DNA from: Seison nebaliae
Lineage: Eukaryota > Rotifera > Pararotatoria > Seisonacea > Seisonidae
Direction of reading: 5' to 3'
NCBI GenBank assembly: GCA_023231475.1
Contig: JALJEE010001847.1
Location: 1-64,000 of the forward strand
DNA length: 64,000 nt
In this document: positions 23,599-40,731 of the stretch, piece by piece
Layout of the letters: each line of letters starts with the position of its first letter
Position numbering within the stretch: the first letter of the stretch is position 1
Program-made: the position numbers and the translations under genes
The notes under the pieces: model-generated
What the model was told of the DNA's origin: nothing
The model's input: only the letters and a program-made list of their open reading frames with translations
Database searches by the model: none

Positions 23599-25324
23599 AT
23601 ATAAATTATTTGATATTATTAATCCATTATCATTAATGTCATCAACATCCTCCACATCACCCACAATAACCACAACAACAACAACAACAACATTATCTTT
23701 TCCAATTTCATCATCAACAACAACGACAACATCAACATCATTGCTTGGGAATTATAAATCATCGAAAAGGTTTGTGATAAATTTCTATTTTAATTATATA
23801 ATTCAAATAAAATTTCAGTTCACAACAAAAGAAATTGATGAAGAATCAAATGGACTCAATGAATAATGAGATGAATATGAAACGAGAAAAGAAACGTCCA
23901 TCCAGTTTCAAAGAAGCGACGAAGACGAGTATGGAAGAAACGGCTCGTTCCATCTTTCCCAACATCGGCACCAAAAGAAATAAGGGAAAGGATTCGGATA
24001 GAAATCGAAGGTCATTTTTCTCATTCTTTTATTGATTTTATGAAAAATTTGATTTGTTTTAGTAATCCTGAATCGGATAGTATTTCAACTGCTAAATCCA
24101 TTCTAAAAAAAGATTCCGATAAGTTTTCTCTTATTCTTTTTAGTCTCTCTTTTTTTTTTAATATATCAAATAAATATTTCTTCTATTCTCTAGTCTCTAT
24201 CAATATCATTCATCCAATAATGACGTGAAAGATTCGGAGATGACTGAACGACATCGAATCGATTCAATTATTCAATTAATTTGTAATGATTCTTGGATTG
24301 AGGAGCATGGAGATACGGTGAGAGATATTCCTGTATGTCTTCCATCAATCGAGACGTTAATCTTACCGGAAATTTTGGAGAATTTCCCTCACGAAGAAAT
24401 CCGTCGTCAGAACATAATAAATGGTTTTCTTCCATTTTACTTATAAAATTCTTATTGAGATTTATTTAGAATTGATTTATACTGAACAACGACATTTACG
24501 GTCGTTGAAGATACTTTATTATCATTTCGCAGAACCATTAAAATCGATATTGACGAACGATGAAATGAACATGTTATTTCCTGCGTTGCCTGATCTAATT
24601 ATGTTGCACAGTTAGAATGTTTTCATCAATTCTTATTCGTCAATTATTTTTTAAGCGGATTTCTTGAAAAAGATGATGGAACGACGAAAAAGTGATGGTT
24701 ATGTGAAGAGAATTGCTGATCTCTTTCTCGAATTATTTGGAAGAGGTGAAGAAAATCAATTCGCTTTGGCTTGTGAACGATTCTGTGAAGATTGTTCGGC
24801 CGCTCTCCAGATGTTACGTTTTATTACCACTAACAACTATTTGGCTGAGTTATGTATTCGAGAGCAAGAGGAACATCCAATTTGTCAACGATTGAAATTG
24901 AAAGATACGTTCACGATAGAAATGCAACGACTTACTCGATATCCATTATTGTTGAAAGAATTGATAAAACGAACAGATAATGAAGAAGAATTAGAAGATG
25001 AACGTCGTGCATTAACAGCAGCAGGAAATCTATTGGCGAAAGTGAACACAAAAGCGAAAGAACGAACACTTCAACGAGTTCTCCAACACGTTCTATCCAG
25101 ATGTCGATCAGCACCACATTTACTTAACTTTTGTGATAAGGATATCCATCAACATTGGAAATGTCTCCCAACACTTATGGCATCACAAAAACAATTATTA
25201 TATGAAGGAAAATTAATTTGGAGAATTAAATCTCTCGTTCCATCAACTCGTCAAAATTCCGGTGGAACAAATTCGAGCGGTAAACAACATTATGAATTAC
25301 TTCATAATTTATCATCCTCCGCTC

Positions 25325-25359
<35 letters not shown>

Positions 25360-26149
25360 CGTCAACAACGATCGATATTAAATTTACAAAATTCGATCGA
25401 TATTAATGAACAACAATGTTTCGGTTGTAATGAGAATGGACAAGTTATCGATTCATCAAATATTCCATCAGCATTCTCCATCATATCATCATCATCATCA
25501 TCATCATCATCAACAAACACAACAACAATAATATCATCAACATCAACATCAGCATTTATTACAACCATATCAACAAAAATGACACCGATGACGATGACAA
25601 CTACGATAATACCATCATTAACAACAACAACAACAACAGCAGCAGCACCAACAACAACGATGACATTGAAAGAGAATATGAATTTTAATCGACGAGAAAC
25701 TGAGACTCATATTTCGTCGGTAGGTTCGATCGTTTCGATGAGTAATAAATTCCGTTCACATTTGGTTGATCGTGCCGATACGATTAGTAGTGTATCATCG
25801 AAAGAAGTGAAACAGATGAAGGATAAGCATTCCAACATTTTCGGTATGGGAAGTGATAGTGATGGAAGTGGGAATTTGTTGACAGGCATCTCTCCACCTG
25901 AATCCACCGTCAACAAAGATGTTCGTCTTCTTTTATTTAATGATTTTATGGTTGCTTTAGAAATCATCGAAACTGATGGTTCATCATTTCCTGCATATAA
26001 CGACGAACGACAACAATCCATCATTAATCATTCAGTTTCCACTAACATCTCTTCAAATCATCCAACAACAACAACAATAACAACTACTAATACAATATCA
26101 TCATTATCTTCATTAACATCATCATCATCATCATCATCATCAACAACAT

Positions 26150-26181
<32 letters not shown>

Positions 26182-28847
26182 ACGACATGTTCATCGTCAA
26201 CAACAAATGCTTCAACTCCAAATTGTACATCCACTACCACTAACGATGATGTCCAAATGAAATCGACACATAAATCCGCTTCCTTCAAATCGATACGGTC
26301 TCGATTCTCTACCAACAGTTCCATCTCATCAGGATTGATGGAATCGGAACGTCGAAGTGAATTGATTGAACATTTGGAGCGTGAGGATATGTTCGACGAT
26401 CTCATTCAAAAATCATCACTTACCGTCAAATCGAGATCTCATTTTGATCAATTGGTAGCAGATGTTTGTTTCGGAGCGAATGTTTATTATTTATTACAAC
26501 CAGTTTTCGTTAATGTGGCAGCGACTAATCATCCGAAAGCTGAATGTTCTCATGGTTTTACTGAAACTCAACCAATTTTGCCTGCAATCCGATTCACTAT
26601 TGATCCTTCGAAACCATTCGCTGCTCGTGTTATGCCTCATGCGGCAAATATGAACGGTTTCTTCATTGTTGACACATATCAACATTATCTTTACGAATTC
26701 ATCACATCATCAAGAGAAGAATCGAGAAAATGGCAAGATATTATAAAGCATTCCATCGACAAAGATAAGCAACAACAATTATCGAACGCCGCTTCTCTCT
26801 CCATCAAATCGGAGAATTCCATCGATACTAAATTAATTCCACCATCAATTTCATCATCAATGTTGGGTGGTGGACGAGTGTCAAATGAGAAAGTTGTTGA
26901 AATGAATGAGAATGTGGAAGAGAATGTAGAATCAGAATTGAAATCATCATCTTCCTCATTGAATAAGAATTTAGAGAAGGAAAAATCGGAATTGATGGAA
27001 TTGGCAAAGAATCTCTCATCTTATGGAGTTATCGAACATCTTGTATCGATGAGAGATGTGACAGATGAACAAGAAGATAATGATTCATTGAATTTCACTT
27101 CATCTCATGACAAAGTTGATCAATTAGATTTGAATGAAGAATTTATAAAAATCATTAGAAATAATGATGAAGACGATGACGACGAGAATGACGATGATGA
27201 CGATGATGATTTGAAAAATAATTCTCAAAATTATTCTGATGAGAATTTTCGTCAGGAAACATCTCTTCCTCACGAGAAAAATGATGTAGATGATGATGAT
27301 AAACGGAAATCGATTCAAATCGATAATATTAATCTATTTATTGATGAAACGACTGAAAGAAATAAATTGAATGAATCCAATAATAAAAATAATCTTCTAC
27401 ATAAATCTGAAATTCGTATTCCGATAACAGAAGGAATGATTGTCAATTTTAATGACGACAATAATAACAACGATGATAATAATAAAACGATGAGTTTGGA
27501 CAATAAGAGAAAAGATAAATTGGATGAACAATTAGAAATTAATAAAAATTTCTCTCAAATTAAACTCTCACCAAATCAATCACCATCATCAACTATTCGA
27601 CCAATAACAATAACAACAACAACAACAACAACAATGTCATCAGTTCCCGTTCCTCAAAAAGAAACGACTTCAATCGATTATCAACCAACGAAAACGAAAT
27701 CTAAACATTATGGTTTGATAAAGAAAGCGAAGAATTTGTTTTATGGTGAGAAGAACCATCACCATCATAATCATCATCATCAATCAGAAGATCAGAAGAT
27801 CGAGTTGAATGATGAATTAAACGAAAGCAAATCGACAAAGAAGCACAAGTCGGTGAAAGTGAAATTACTCGTTTCTCAACTTTCCACGACTAGTACCTCA
27901 ACCGTCATCACAAACCCTACCATCACAACAACCACCGTTCCAATACCGTTTGATGGGAAGACATTTATTCGTAGTTCTCCAGAAACAGAAAATAATTCTT
28001 CACAGAAAACTGATTCATCATCGAACGAAAGCAAACAAATAAAAGGGGAAGAAATTCCTTTTGCAGGTTCATTTCTATTCGTTTCACCAAAAACCATTTT
28101 TCTTTTTAGATGAATTGAGAGCGAAAGATGAGCAGATTATCGAATTGATCGATAAACGTTTGCATCTTATTCAAGATTATGTGGAAGCAGAATGTGACAG
28201 ATATGAGAAGAGTGAGAAACCGAAAAATAATCAAACAACTACCAATTCGACACCTAACGAACAATTACAATCGATGAATCAAGGTACGTCTATTTCTTTT
28301 ATCTTTTATCAATTCTTTTCCATCTACTCACAATTTTGCCCTCTATCCATTGTCGTAACTATATTTGATATATATATTAATATATATTTCTCTCTCTTAA
28401 ATTTGTTTGTCCTTATCATTTGTTTTCTCTTTTTATTAATTCCTGTTTGTTCAATATCGAATTGTAGCGATGTTCGATTTGACGAATATGCTAAAGAGTG
28501 TCCTCCAATATTCGACATCTTCTATTCATTCACATGTGAAATACATAGGAGACACTACTCCTGACTCTCAATCATCTCGATCGGTCACTTCCATCCAACA
28601 AAATAAACTGTCATCATTATCAGTTTCATCAATGTCATCATCCACATCTTCATTGACGAATGCGTCAAAAGGAGAATCGACGATAGGAAATGGTCAGCAG
28701 CTTCGTCCATCATCGGAACTTCCGAACGGAAGAACGGATGATTCGGAATATGTCGATGTTGTTCATGAAATTAGACAACTTCGTCGAGATCTCCAGTTCA
28801 TCATCAGAACTACACAAATCATGGCAATCAATGCGTTCAACGGTTGA
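15273..28847 (+). CDS. RhoGEF2: Rho guanine nucleotide exchange factor, RhoGEF2 type (PDZ-RGS-C1-DH-PH)
   Basis: Activates Rho GTPase downstream of G12/13 receptors. Exons: 15273-15510, 15556-15718, 16292-16550, 20175-20282, 20372-23769, 23819-24010, 24063-24122, 24194-24423, 24470-24610, 24656-28066, 28110-28283, 28468-28847, open throughout, about 2,917 aa. Domains in order: PDZ at about 16-90 (GFGFTVSG, the carboxylate loop, and SSQYVHLTL across intron 1); RGS-like/LH at about 400-620; C1 zinc finger at about 1035-1080 (HFPTYGAFCSAC, CIECDGRFHRECF); DH at about 1540-1750 (ELIYTEQRHLRSL, LTRYPLLLKELIKRT); PH at about 1770-2295, split by large Gln/Ser/Thr tracts. The order matches Drosophila RhoGEF2 and C. 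elegans rhgf-1. Thr, Ser, Asn, His and Asp homopolymers fill the linkers. Nine of 11 introns begin GTT. The start could lie further upstream. Confidence 0.93.
17355..17380. repeat. (GA)n microsatellite
   Basis: Uninterrupted alternating GA inside the RhoGEF long intron. Confidence 0.9.
19588..19647. repeat. (TG)n/(TATG)n microsatellite
   Basis: Alternating TG with scattered TA interruptions inside the RhoGEF long intron. It can be read as short His/Thr- or Val/Cys-rich frames, which are artefacts of the repeat. Confidence 0.9.
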
Positions 28848-29324
28848 TGATCTAACCCAGCCCACCCTCATGGAAAGATGGAACGAGACAAATTAAATTT
28901 TTTTTTGACGTTTGAAAAGAATTCAAAAACTATTTTTCATTTATTTTTTCCTCCTTATCTTTTATTCCCAAATTATATTCATGAATAATCTTATCAGTTT
29001 CATTTATCAGTTCTTTCTTATTAGTTCTCTACCACTATATTTTCTCGGCGACTGGAGGTCCTGAGAGAAACCGTCTTTCTCTCATTCAGTTCATTGCTTC
29101 CATCAACTCTATCTTCTTCCTATTGTATTAGATCTCGCCACTTGTTCATCTTTTACGATTTCCTTAATCTCTTGTCTCTCCTAATCACCATTCTACTAAC
29201 TCTTCTTTAAATTCGCCAATAGACTGACTGACTTGACTGTCAGACAGAGAATCGTTAGAAATCTCCTCTCCCTCACACCCCCTCCCCAATATATTACCGG
29301 TGAGTAAGATCAACATTCATCAAC

Positions 29325-29355
<31 letters not shown>

Positions 29356-30152
29356 GACTACTACTACTACTACGACTACTACTACTACTACAGATGTCAT
29401 ATAAGAATTATTGGAATAAAGAAATTGCAATTTCATTTCATCATCTCATCTCATTTTCATGGAATATTTTATTTCTTATAAATTTTCAACTATTGTCAAT
29501 TCTATAAAATTATCGTAATCATTATCTTTCATTGTCTTCTCTCAAATTTAACATTCATTTAAATATAAATTTCAAAATAAAAATTAAATTATTGAAAAAA
29601 TTAGAAATTATCTCGATAAAAAACTCTTTTCAAGATAAATTATTAGGTATTATTTTTCTAATTTGGTGCAGTTCCGTTAATTACCTCTATTCTTGTCGTC
29701 AAATGATTAATTGAATTAAGTTGTTCCTTTCATTTCTCATCAGTAAATGGAATTCCTTTGAAATGATGCTTTTCACTAGGTCTATAATTGTCGGGAATGA
29801 AGATTTTTGGATAGAAAATGAAATTTTTAGGGTTCAATTTCCTTCCCACATAACAACATAACGGGTTGATTAGGGATAACTAGCACTTATCTTATCTCTT
29901 AGAAGAATGGGAATATGAACGGCGAATTGTTTGTTCGTTCTATTTTCATTTAGTTGATACGCCTCAGCTCATCGATAACTTCCTGGATAAGAAATGAATT
30001 TGAAATGGTTAATAATGAGTTGAATAATGGAGATGAAAGTCAATTGTATTGAGCGTCTTTCCTCTTTAGAGGTGACAAGTTGAATATACGTTCACATCAT
30101 TTACTTTCTTGTCCATTTATTACTCTCAATACTATATTTGTAAGGAGACGAC
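28848..30152. other. Intergenic with (CTA)n microsatellite
   Basis: Pyrimidine-rich sequence after the RhoGEF stop, then a (CTA)n repeat with CGA interruptions at about 29321-29392. No supported gene. The right end presumably carries the promoter of the next gene. Confidence 0.5.
29321..29392. repeat. (CTA)n microsatellite
   Basis: About 24 units of CTA/CTACGA in the spacer downstream of the RhoGEF gene. Confidence 0.9.
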
Positions 30153-31257
30153 ATGGTACATTCGAATCGTAATCAACATTTCCATCGGAATGCTTACCGC
30201 AACCGAAGTTGTGATGTGGAGAAGGTGTTCAATTCATCCACCACATCTCATCACTCCAATAATAATAATGATAGAAATGATGTAGTTGGACATCCTCGAA
30301 AGACATTCTTTTCTAATCTTCCTTCGCACAATAAATTGTCTAAATCTCTTCAATCAATCGATCAATGTATGAACGACACAGATAACACTTTCTGGAGTAA
30401 AACCAGTTCGCCTCCAACACAATGTAGTAGCGGTGGTGGTAATGGTGGTGTTGTTGGCAGTGTTGTGACTCGGATACCAACTGAGACAGAATACATCAAT
30501 CGAGCTAATTACTCAACGGTGGTTTATAAGCAGAAAGTGGGAATTAGATATCTCCAACCGCCAACTCCTAAACCGTTGGGACCGATTTTTGTAAAGGAGA
30601 GTTCATTGATGAATAATGAACGATCGGTTTCGCCAATTCTAATTCGACAACGACCACCAGAACCGCGAACTCCTTCGCCACTCATTCTAAGAGAGAAACC
30701 GAATTTCCATTATATCGCCATCCAACCGATAATTGTGGAGAGAGATAAATGTATCAAATGTTCGAAGTTACGTGAAGCATGGATATCTCAACAAGAGAAG
30801 AAGAATCGGAAAATTATAGTTTGTGAAACTTTACAGGAATCTCATGTTCTCCTTTATTTTCTCCATTTCATTATTTCATCTTTTTCTTATTTAGAGAAGT
30901 GACAACTTGTCCAATTATAATTCACGATCAGAAACTTTATCAAACAATTTGGCGAATACTGATAGTGATGTATCCTCATTCTCCATATCATCATCATCAT
31001 CATCATCATCATTATTAACATCTTCAACATCATCAACAGCCACACTCTCTTCAAAAGAAGATCGAAGTGGATGGAGGAAATCGTTTAAATTGAATAAAAC
31101 TGAACAAATTCCTCAATATTCGAATCGCGGACAATATTCGATGAGAAGAAATAACAATTCAGTTTATCCTCAACTCTACTTAGTTGGTGGGGTGAGGAAT
31201 AGGAAATCGAGGAAAACGATTGTCAATCGTCGGAAAGTTTCATATTTAGTCTTTTGA
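30153..31257 (+). CDS. Protein with conserved proline-rich core, 351 aa
   Basis: Exons 30153-30845 and 30895-31257, joined by a 49-bp intron starting GTTCTC at phase 0. The middle (about residues 128-195) has regularly spaced motifs: VGIRYLQPPTPKPLGP, then ILIRQRPPEPRTPSP, then LILREKP. This pattern of an aliphatic/basic strand followed by PPxPxxxP recurs in an uncharacterised family I associate with nematodes and arthropods, recalled only in general terms. It is followed by CIKCSKLREAW, with a CxxC pair, and by Ser-rich tracts. There is no signal peptide, membrane segment or catalytic motif. Function unknown. It lies between the RhoGEF and PAK genes on the same strand, and could conceivably be a 5' part of a longer transcript, although it ends in a clean stop. 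Confidence 0.75.
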
Positions 31258-32720
31258 AACGAGTAACGAGATGTATCATTTCCACAGCCATTGATCATTT
31301 ATGAACGTATTTGAATGATGATTCTCCCATCCTAATGTGCCATGGTGACGAGTGTATGGAAAAACAAGTTCGATGAGTGAAAGACAAATACGAAGAACGA
31401 CGATTCTTTTCCCCCACATCATCCAATTAGACACAATGCGTTTAATGAGAATAAAATCTTCATGTTTAAAATATCATTAAATATTTTCTTTATTGAATAT
31501 CGATTTGAACTGATAATCTGACATTTAGAATAAGGGAGAATGCAGAAGAAGGATGATCGAATTAGAATGGAAAGAATGTTCGATCATTTTTCTTTTCTGT
31601 ACGTACCTCCTTCTGAAAAGGGGTCAATGTTTTCTTTTAGTTTATTTCAATATTATGACATGTTTAATGTCATCATAATTTCTTACTCATCCCTCTTCAA
31701 ATTCAATCATTTTACAACAGCATCGAATAGATGATTAATATCCGTTAAAACATTAACGTTCCGATGAAGGCAATTTGATTTAACTGAATTCAATCAATTA
31801 ATAATTATGATTATTCTCCACTCTATTTATTATTCTCATTATTCTGATGATGACGACGACGACGACGACAATGATGAGGATGGCGATGATGATGAGTCGT
31901 TGTCGAACAACAGTAGTTGAACTTCATTTATGCGTATATCTCCGATAATGTCATAATAACATGAAACACTCCCCGAAATGATTGGAAGAGAACAATAGGA
32001 TTGAGAGTTTACCTATTAAGAAAGAACTTTAGTGAAATTAATTGAGAATGATTAGAGAATGAATTTGAGAAGACGAATTAAGATAATCCATTACTGTCCT
32101 TATATCCCCTCCACTCAAATATATTTCCCTTTTTATCTCTATCTCTCCTGGCGAGTGGGGGATTGAGGTAGTATAAATATTGAATGATGAGCAGGTCTCA
32201 CCATTCACCAATTGTATGAATCCATTCTTCTTTTAATCGTTTAATAGACTCGTTCAGACACCTACATCCATTACCACTCATTACGTCTTTCCAAACATCG
32301 GCCGTCATTGTCGTCATAATTCCTAATCTTATCTGGCGCACGTCCTAATCTATTGAGAAGAGAATCTTATCACATTGTGGTCCGCCATATGAACGATTCA
32401 GTCACATTATCTAATTATAAATATATCTCAGATAATAACCATTCGTATGAACAATCCACTCTCCATATTAATCATTATCTTTGCTCTACCTCACGCTGTT
32501 GAACAGAACATCGGAATCAAAACTTTCAATTTATCCTACTCAGTTAACTGAAATTCAATTGACACTCTCATTTTCCCGACTCCAATTATCCTTTCCATTA
32601 CACGACAATTACACAATAGTCAAATCGACAACGACGACGACGACGACGACAACAACAACGAAGAGAAAGCAAATAAACATGAACGTTCTCATGTACGGGC
32701 GAACTGTCGAATAACAATAC

Positions 32721-32772
<52 letters not shown>

Positions 32773-33719
32773 TTTTCATAAAGATGATCGATGGTGAGAA
32801 TACTCGTGCGTATATACGTTCAACTGTCCTTCATCTCCAATTTTTTCATTGTCGTCATCGATATATTATGTATCAGCGTCATATTTCTCCTGAATTCCTT
32901 TGAGAGAAGAGAAAAATAATAATTCTCTCAGTCGATTACTTTAACTCACATCCTCTTCTACCTCCTTCCCTGTTTGACTGAACAAAGCGGAGGACAATTA
33001 GAAACAAATAGTTATTAGAAAAGAAAAAAATTACTGTAATTATTTCGAATTAGAAATCCAATTCTTCACATCTCATTGAACATCCAAATTAATCTGAAAT
33101 TCCTATTTAGACATTCCGTCCGGTTCCTCCAAAAAATCTCTCTCGATACTTTCCAGTCGTCATTTTCATTTCATTCTCCTCTTCTTCTTCTTCCAACCAT
33201 TCCACACAATTTTCTCATTTCAATAACATTTTCTTCCAATATCTCCACAACTTCAAAATTGAAAAATCATAATTGTCTAATAGAATTTTCACACAGTAAC
33301 AGTTCCACGCACAAAATTCGGAAATATTAAAAGATTCTTCAAGTTCCGTTTCAGGAAATTGCTACAGTTATCTCTGTAATACCTGTGATTCTTCAGGAAG
33401 GTTCGAACGAAGAAAATAATTCAATATATCTTCTTCGTTCTTTCTTGGTGATATTGTTCGATAATACGAGATGAGTTTGATGGAGGAATTAGATGACGAA
33501 TTAATTAATTTCTGTTTGGACAATCGTTTCATTTTTATTTGGCAGTAATTTGTTTATTTATTTGGGAGAAAAGTGGAAGTGAATGAAATAATTATGAATA
33601 ATTTTTATAGTTGAGTTGTGATTAATTAATTCTTTCATTCATTCTTTCTTTCTTTCTTTCTTTCTTTCTTCAACCGATTTCCATTGTTTTGTGATGTGTA
33701 TGTTGATGTGAAAAGAAGA
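31258..33719. other. Intergenic with several microsatellites
   Basis: Spacer upstream of the PAK gene. It contains GAC/GAT runs (about 31848-31900), an ACG/ACA run (about 32630-32662), a (CAT)n run (about 32722-32770) and a (TTTC)n run (about 33643-33670). The longest open frames are repeat-driven. The (TTTC)n tract ends about 50 bp before the proposed PAK start and may belong to its promoter or 5' UTR. Confidence 0.5.
32722..32770. repeat. (CAT)n microsatellite
   Basis: About 16 uninterrupted CAT units in the spacer upstream of PAK. Confidence 0.9.
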
Positions 33720-38262
<4,543 letters not shown>

Positions 38263-38981
38263 GAATCATAACGATTCCAATCCAATATTTATGATATAAT
38301 TTTAATTGAACTCTTTTTTTTTTATCTCACAATTTCTTCTCTTTTTAGAACGATAATTTCACATAATCACAAAAAGGAAGATGAAACTGTAAAATGGAAG
38401 CATGTCAGAACATCAGAACATATTTTATCTAAACACAATTTTTTTTTAAAACTGAATCATCAAGAGACGTTCTTCCTTACATCTTCTTCCTTTATCCTCT
38501 TCCTCCCCCCACTTCCTTCCTCTTCCCTCCTTCCTCCACCCATCAACATGAAATCAAAGAAAAATTTTTGATTAAAAATTCATTTATCTTTCTCACGACT
38601 AATTGAAGTAAATCGATTCGATTTCTTCAAAACAAACTATCCTTGTGATTAGGTAGGGAGTCGTATATGTTGCGACATTCCCACATCATCTGTCCGATAT
38701 GAACAAAATAGATTATTTTCATTTTCATTTTCATAATGATGATTAGATTCCAATCGTATCGGTGACAGAAACAAAAATTTTTATTAATTCTAATTAAAAT
38801 ACTTTTTAGATTTCTCCCTCTTCCCATTATTCGATATATCATTTTCATATTTAGAGAAAAATGGAAAATTTTAATTTAAATGAAACTAAATAAAATTTAA
38901 AGAAAACAACGAGAAAAACATATTCAGATGAATAAACGAAAATCATTATATGTTGATGATAATAAACATTCTCTTCTTCTT
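38263..38981. other. Convergent 3' spacer, nothing recognised
   Basis: Lies between the 3' ends of PAK (+) and DBT (-). Contains pyrimidine tracts and AT-rich sequence, presumably both 3' UTRs. No gene seen. Confidence 0.5.
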
Positions 38982-40505
38982 CTATCGCATCCACAATAAC
39001 ATTTGGATCGGATCTTCCAAGAACTTTCCGAATAAATTGGAGAATCGTGCCATTGTGGCACCGTCGATAACTCGATGATCAGCCGACCAACTCACTTCCA
39101 TTATATCTCGTTTGACCAATTCATCATTTCGATAACGTGGCAATTGTTGCAATTTACCAAATGCACCAATGGCTGCTTGTGGAACGACGAGAATCGGTTT
39201 AGCATAAGTTCCCCCAATTGCTCCAATATTGGATAAAGAGAAAGTTCCATTGGACAGATCATCTACTGATAATTTCGCATTGGACGCTTTCTCTTGAAGT
39301 TGATTGAGATGATTGGCGATATCCCAAATGCTCATTGTTTGCACGTCTTTAATGACGGGAACAAGTAGTCCTTCTTTCGTATCCATGGCAACGCCGATAT
39401 TATGAGAAGATTTATAAGTGAGATGTGTAGCTGATACACTGACATGAGAATTGAGTACTGGATATTGGGTGAGAGCTAATGACGCCGCCTGAAAAAGAAT
39501 ATTTTGAAGAATAATTAGAAAGAATGAAAGAAAAAAAACTTTGAGAATAAATGGCATAAAAGACAATTTCACTTGTTTTCTTGTCGCTTCCTCTTTTAAT
39601 TGTCGACGTAATTGAACGAGATTAGTCACATCAATTTCATCACAATAACCGAATTGTGGAATTAGAGCTGCAGCTGTCATCGTTTTCACCATCGCTTTCT
39701 GAATTCCTTTTACTTCTATCGTTTTATCCATATTAGTTGAAGGAATTGATGATGGACTTCCAAACTCTTTTATCGAATGAGATGAAGATGAATCTTCCAT
39801 AATTGGAGGTGTTGTTTCTTTCAATTGATTAGTATAAGAGAGAATATCTTCTTTTAATATTCGTCCATTCTTTCCCGTTCCTTTCACTAACGCCAAATTG
39901 ACATTCTCTTCTCTTGCTATTCGTCGAACTGCTGGCGTCGCCAGATTATTTCCCATATTTGTCTCTTCCATTTTCTGATTTGTTGATGAGATAGTGAGAT
40001 TGGTGGATGATGGAGAATTATCATCTAAAATGTCATTCTTTGAATTATCGTCATCTAAAATGTCATTCTTTGAATTATCATCATCCAACTCCTCCACTAC
40101 AATATCCACTAACGGTTGTCCCACCAGGGCGATATCTTCCAATTCGTGATGGATCTTCTTCACTGTTCCTCGATATCGGGAAGTGATTGTCGCTAATGCT
40201 TTGTCACTTTGCACTTCACAAATATTGTCGAACTCTTCGACAGATTCACCTTCTTTAATGAACCATTGTTTGATGGTGACTTCAGTGATACCTTCACCAA
40301 TATCCGATAAATTCAATGGAAGAGTGGAAGCATTTCTCACAAATAAATCAGTTCTACAGAATGATGAATGATTGATATGAGGAAATAATTCATAATTCGA
40401 GATATGGCAAACAGTTCGAGTCGATTCCAATTGATAAATTGGACGAGTTGATTTGAACGAACTTGTTAATTTGGACAAACGCCTCAAATATTTTAAGGAA
40501 GACAT
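38982..40505 (-). CDS. DBT: Branched-chain alpha-keto acid dehydrogenase E2 (lipoamide acyltransferase)
   Basis: Transfers branched acyl groups from lipoyl-E2 to CoA in the mitochondrial BCKDH complex (Leu/Ile/Val breakdown). Exons 40505-39540 and 39488-38982 on the minus strand give 490 aa, the usual length. An N-terminal presequence rich in Arg/Ser precedes the lipoyl domain (about 60-140; lipoyl lysine in [14 protein letters not shown]). The peripheral subunit-binding domain starts [16 protein letters not shown] and includes [14 protein letters not shown]. The acyltransferase domain has [32 protein letters not shown] and the active-site motif [12 protein letters not shown]. The 51-bp intron (39539-39489, GTTTTT...CAG) has no stop and is a multiple of three, so retention would insert 17 hydrophobic residues in the catalytic domain. 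The linker carries a perfect 30-bp tandem duplication (40021-40080). Confidence 0.95.
   Translation of the reverse strand: MSSLKYLRRLSKLTSSFKSTRPIYQLESTRTVCHISNYELFPHINHSSFCRTDLFVRNASTLPLNLSDIGEGITEVTIKQWFIKEGESVEEFDNICEVQSDKALATITSRYRGTVKKIHHELEDIALVGQPLVDIVVEELDDDNSKNDILDDDNSKNDILDDNSPSSTNLTISSTNQKMEETNMGNNLATPAVRRIAREENVNLALVKGTGKNGRILKEDILSYTNQLKETTPPIMEDSSSSHSIKEFGSPSSIPSTNMDKTIEVKGIQKAMVKTMTAAALIPQFGYCDEIDVTNLVQLRRQLKEEATRKQVKLSFMPFILKVFFLSFFLIILQNILFQAASLALTQYPVLNSHVSVSATHLTYKSSHNIGVAMDTKEGLLVPVIKDVQTMSIWDIANHLNQLQEKASNAKLSVDDLSNGTFSLSNIGAIGGTYAKPILVVPQAAIGAFGKLQQLPRYRNDELVKRDIMEVSWSADHRVIDGATMARFSNLFGKFLEDPIQMLLWMR
40021..40080. repeat. Two tandem 30-bp units in the DBT linker
   Basis: Two adjacent 30-bp units, nearly identical, encode a repeated [10 protein letters not shown] in the flexible linker after the lipoyl domain. 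Recent slippage or duplication in a tolerant region. Confidence 0.9.
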
Positions 40506-40731
40506 TGTGTCTCTTCACAATCAATTACAATGAAACGAAAACTGAAACGATAATTATTCTCTAAACAATAACAAGAATAAAAAGAAAACATAAAAATTAT
40601 GAGAAGATATAGAGAAAATTTTCATTAAACATCTTTACAATTGTATTGAGACACACAATCGAGAATGATGAAGAGAATTTCTAATTGAAAAATTCTAAAA
40701 AGATTTTGGAGAAGATTTGAATGATTGATTT

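Noticed and set aside
26100-26200. Minus-strand frames rich in Val/Asp opposite the RhoGEF exons
   Set aside because: Shadows of ACA/TCA repeats on the coding strand.
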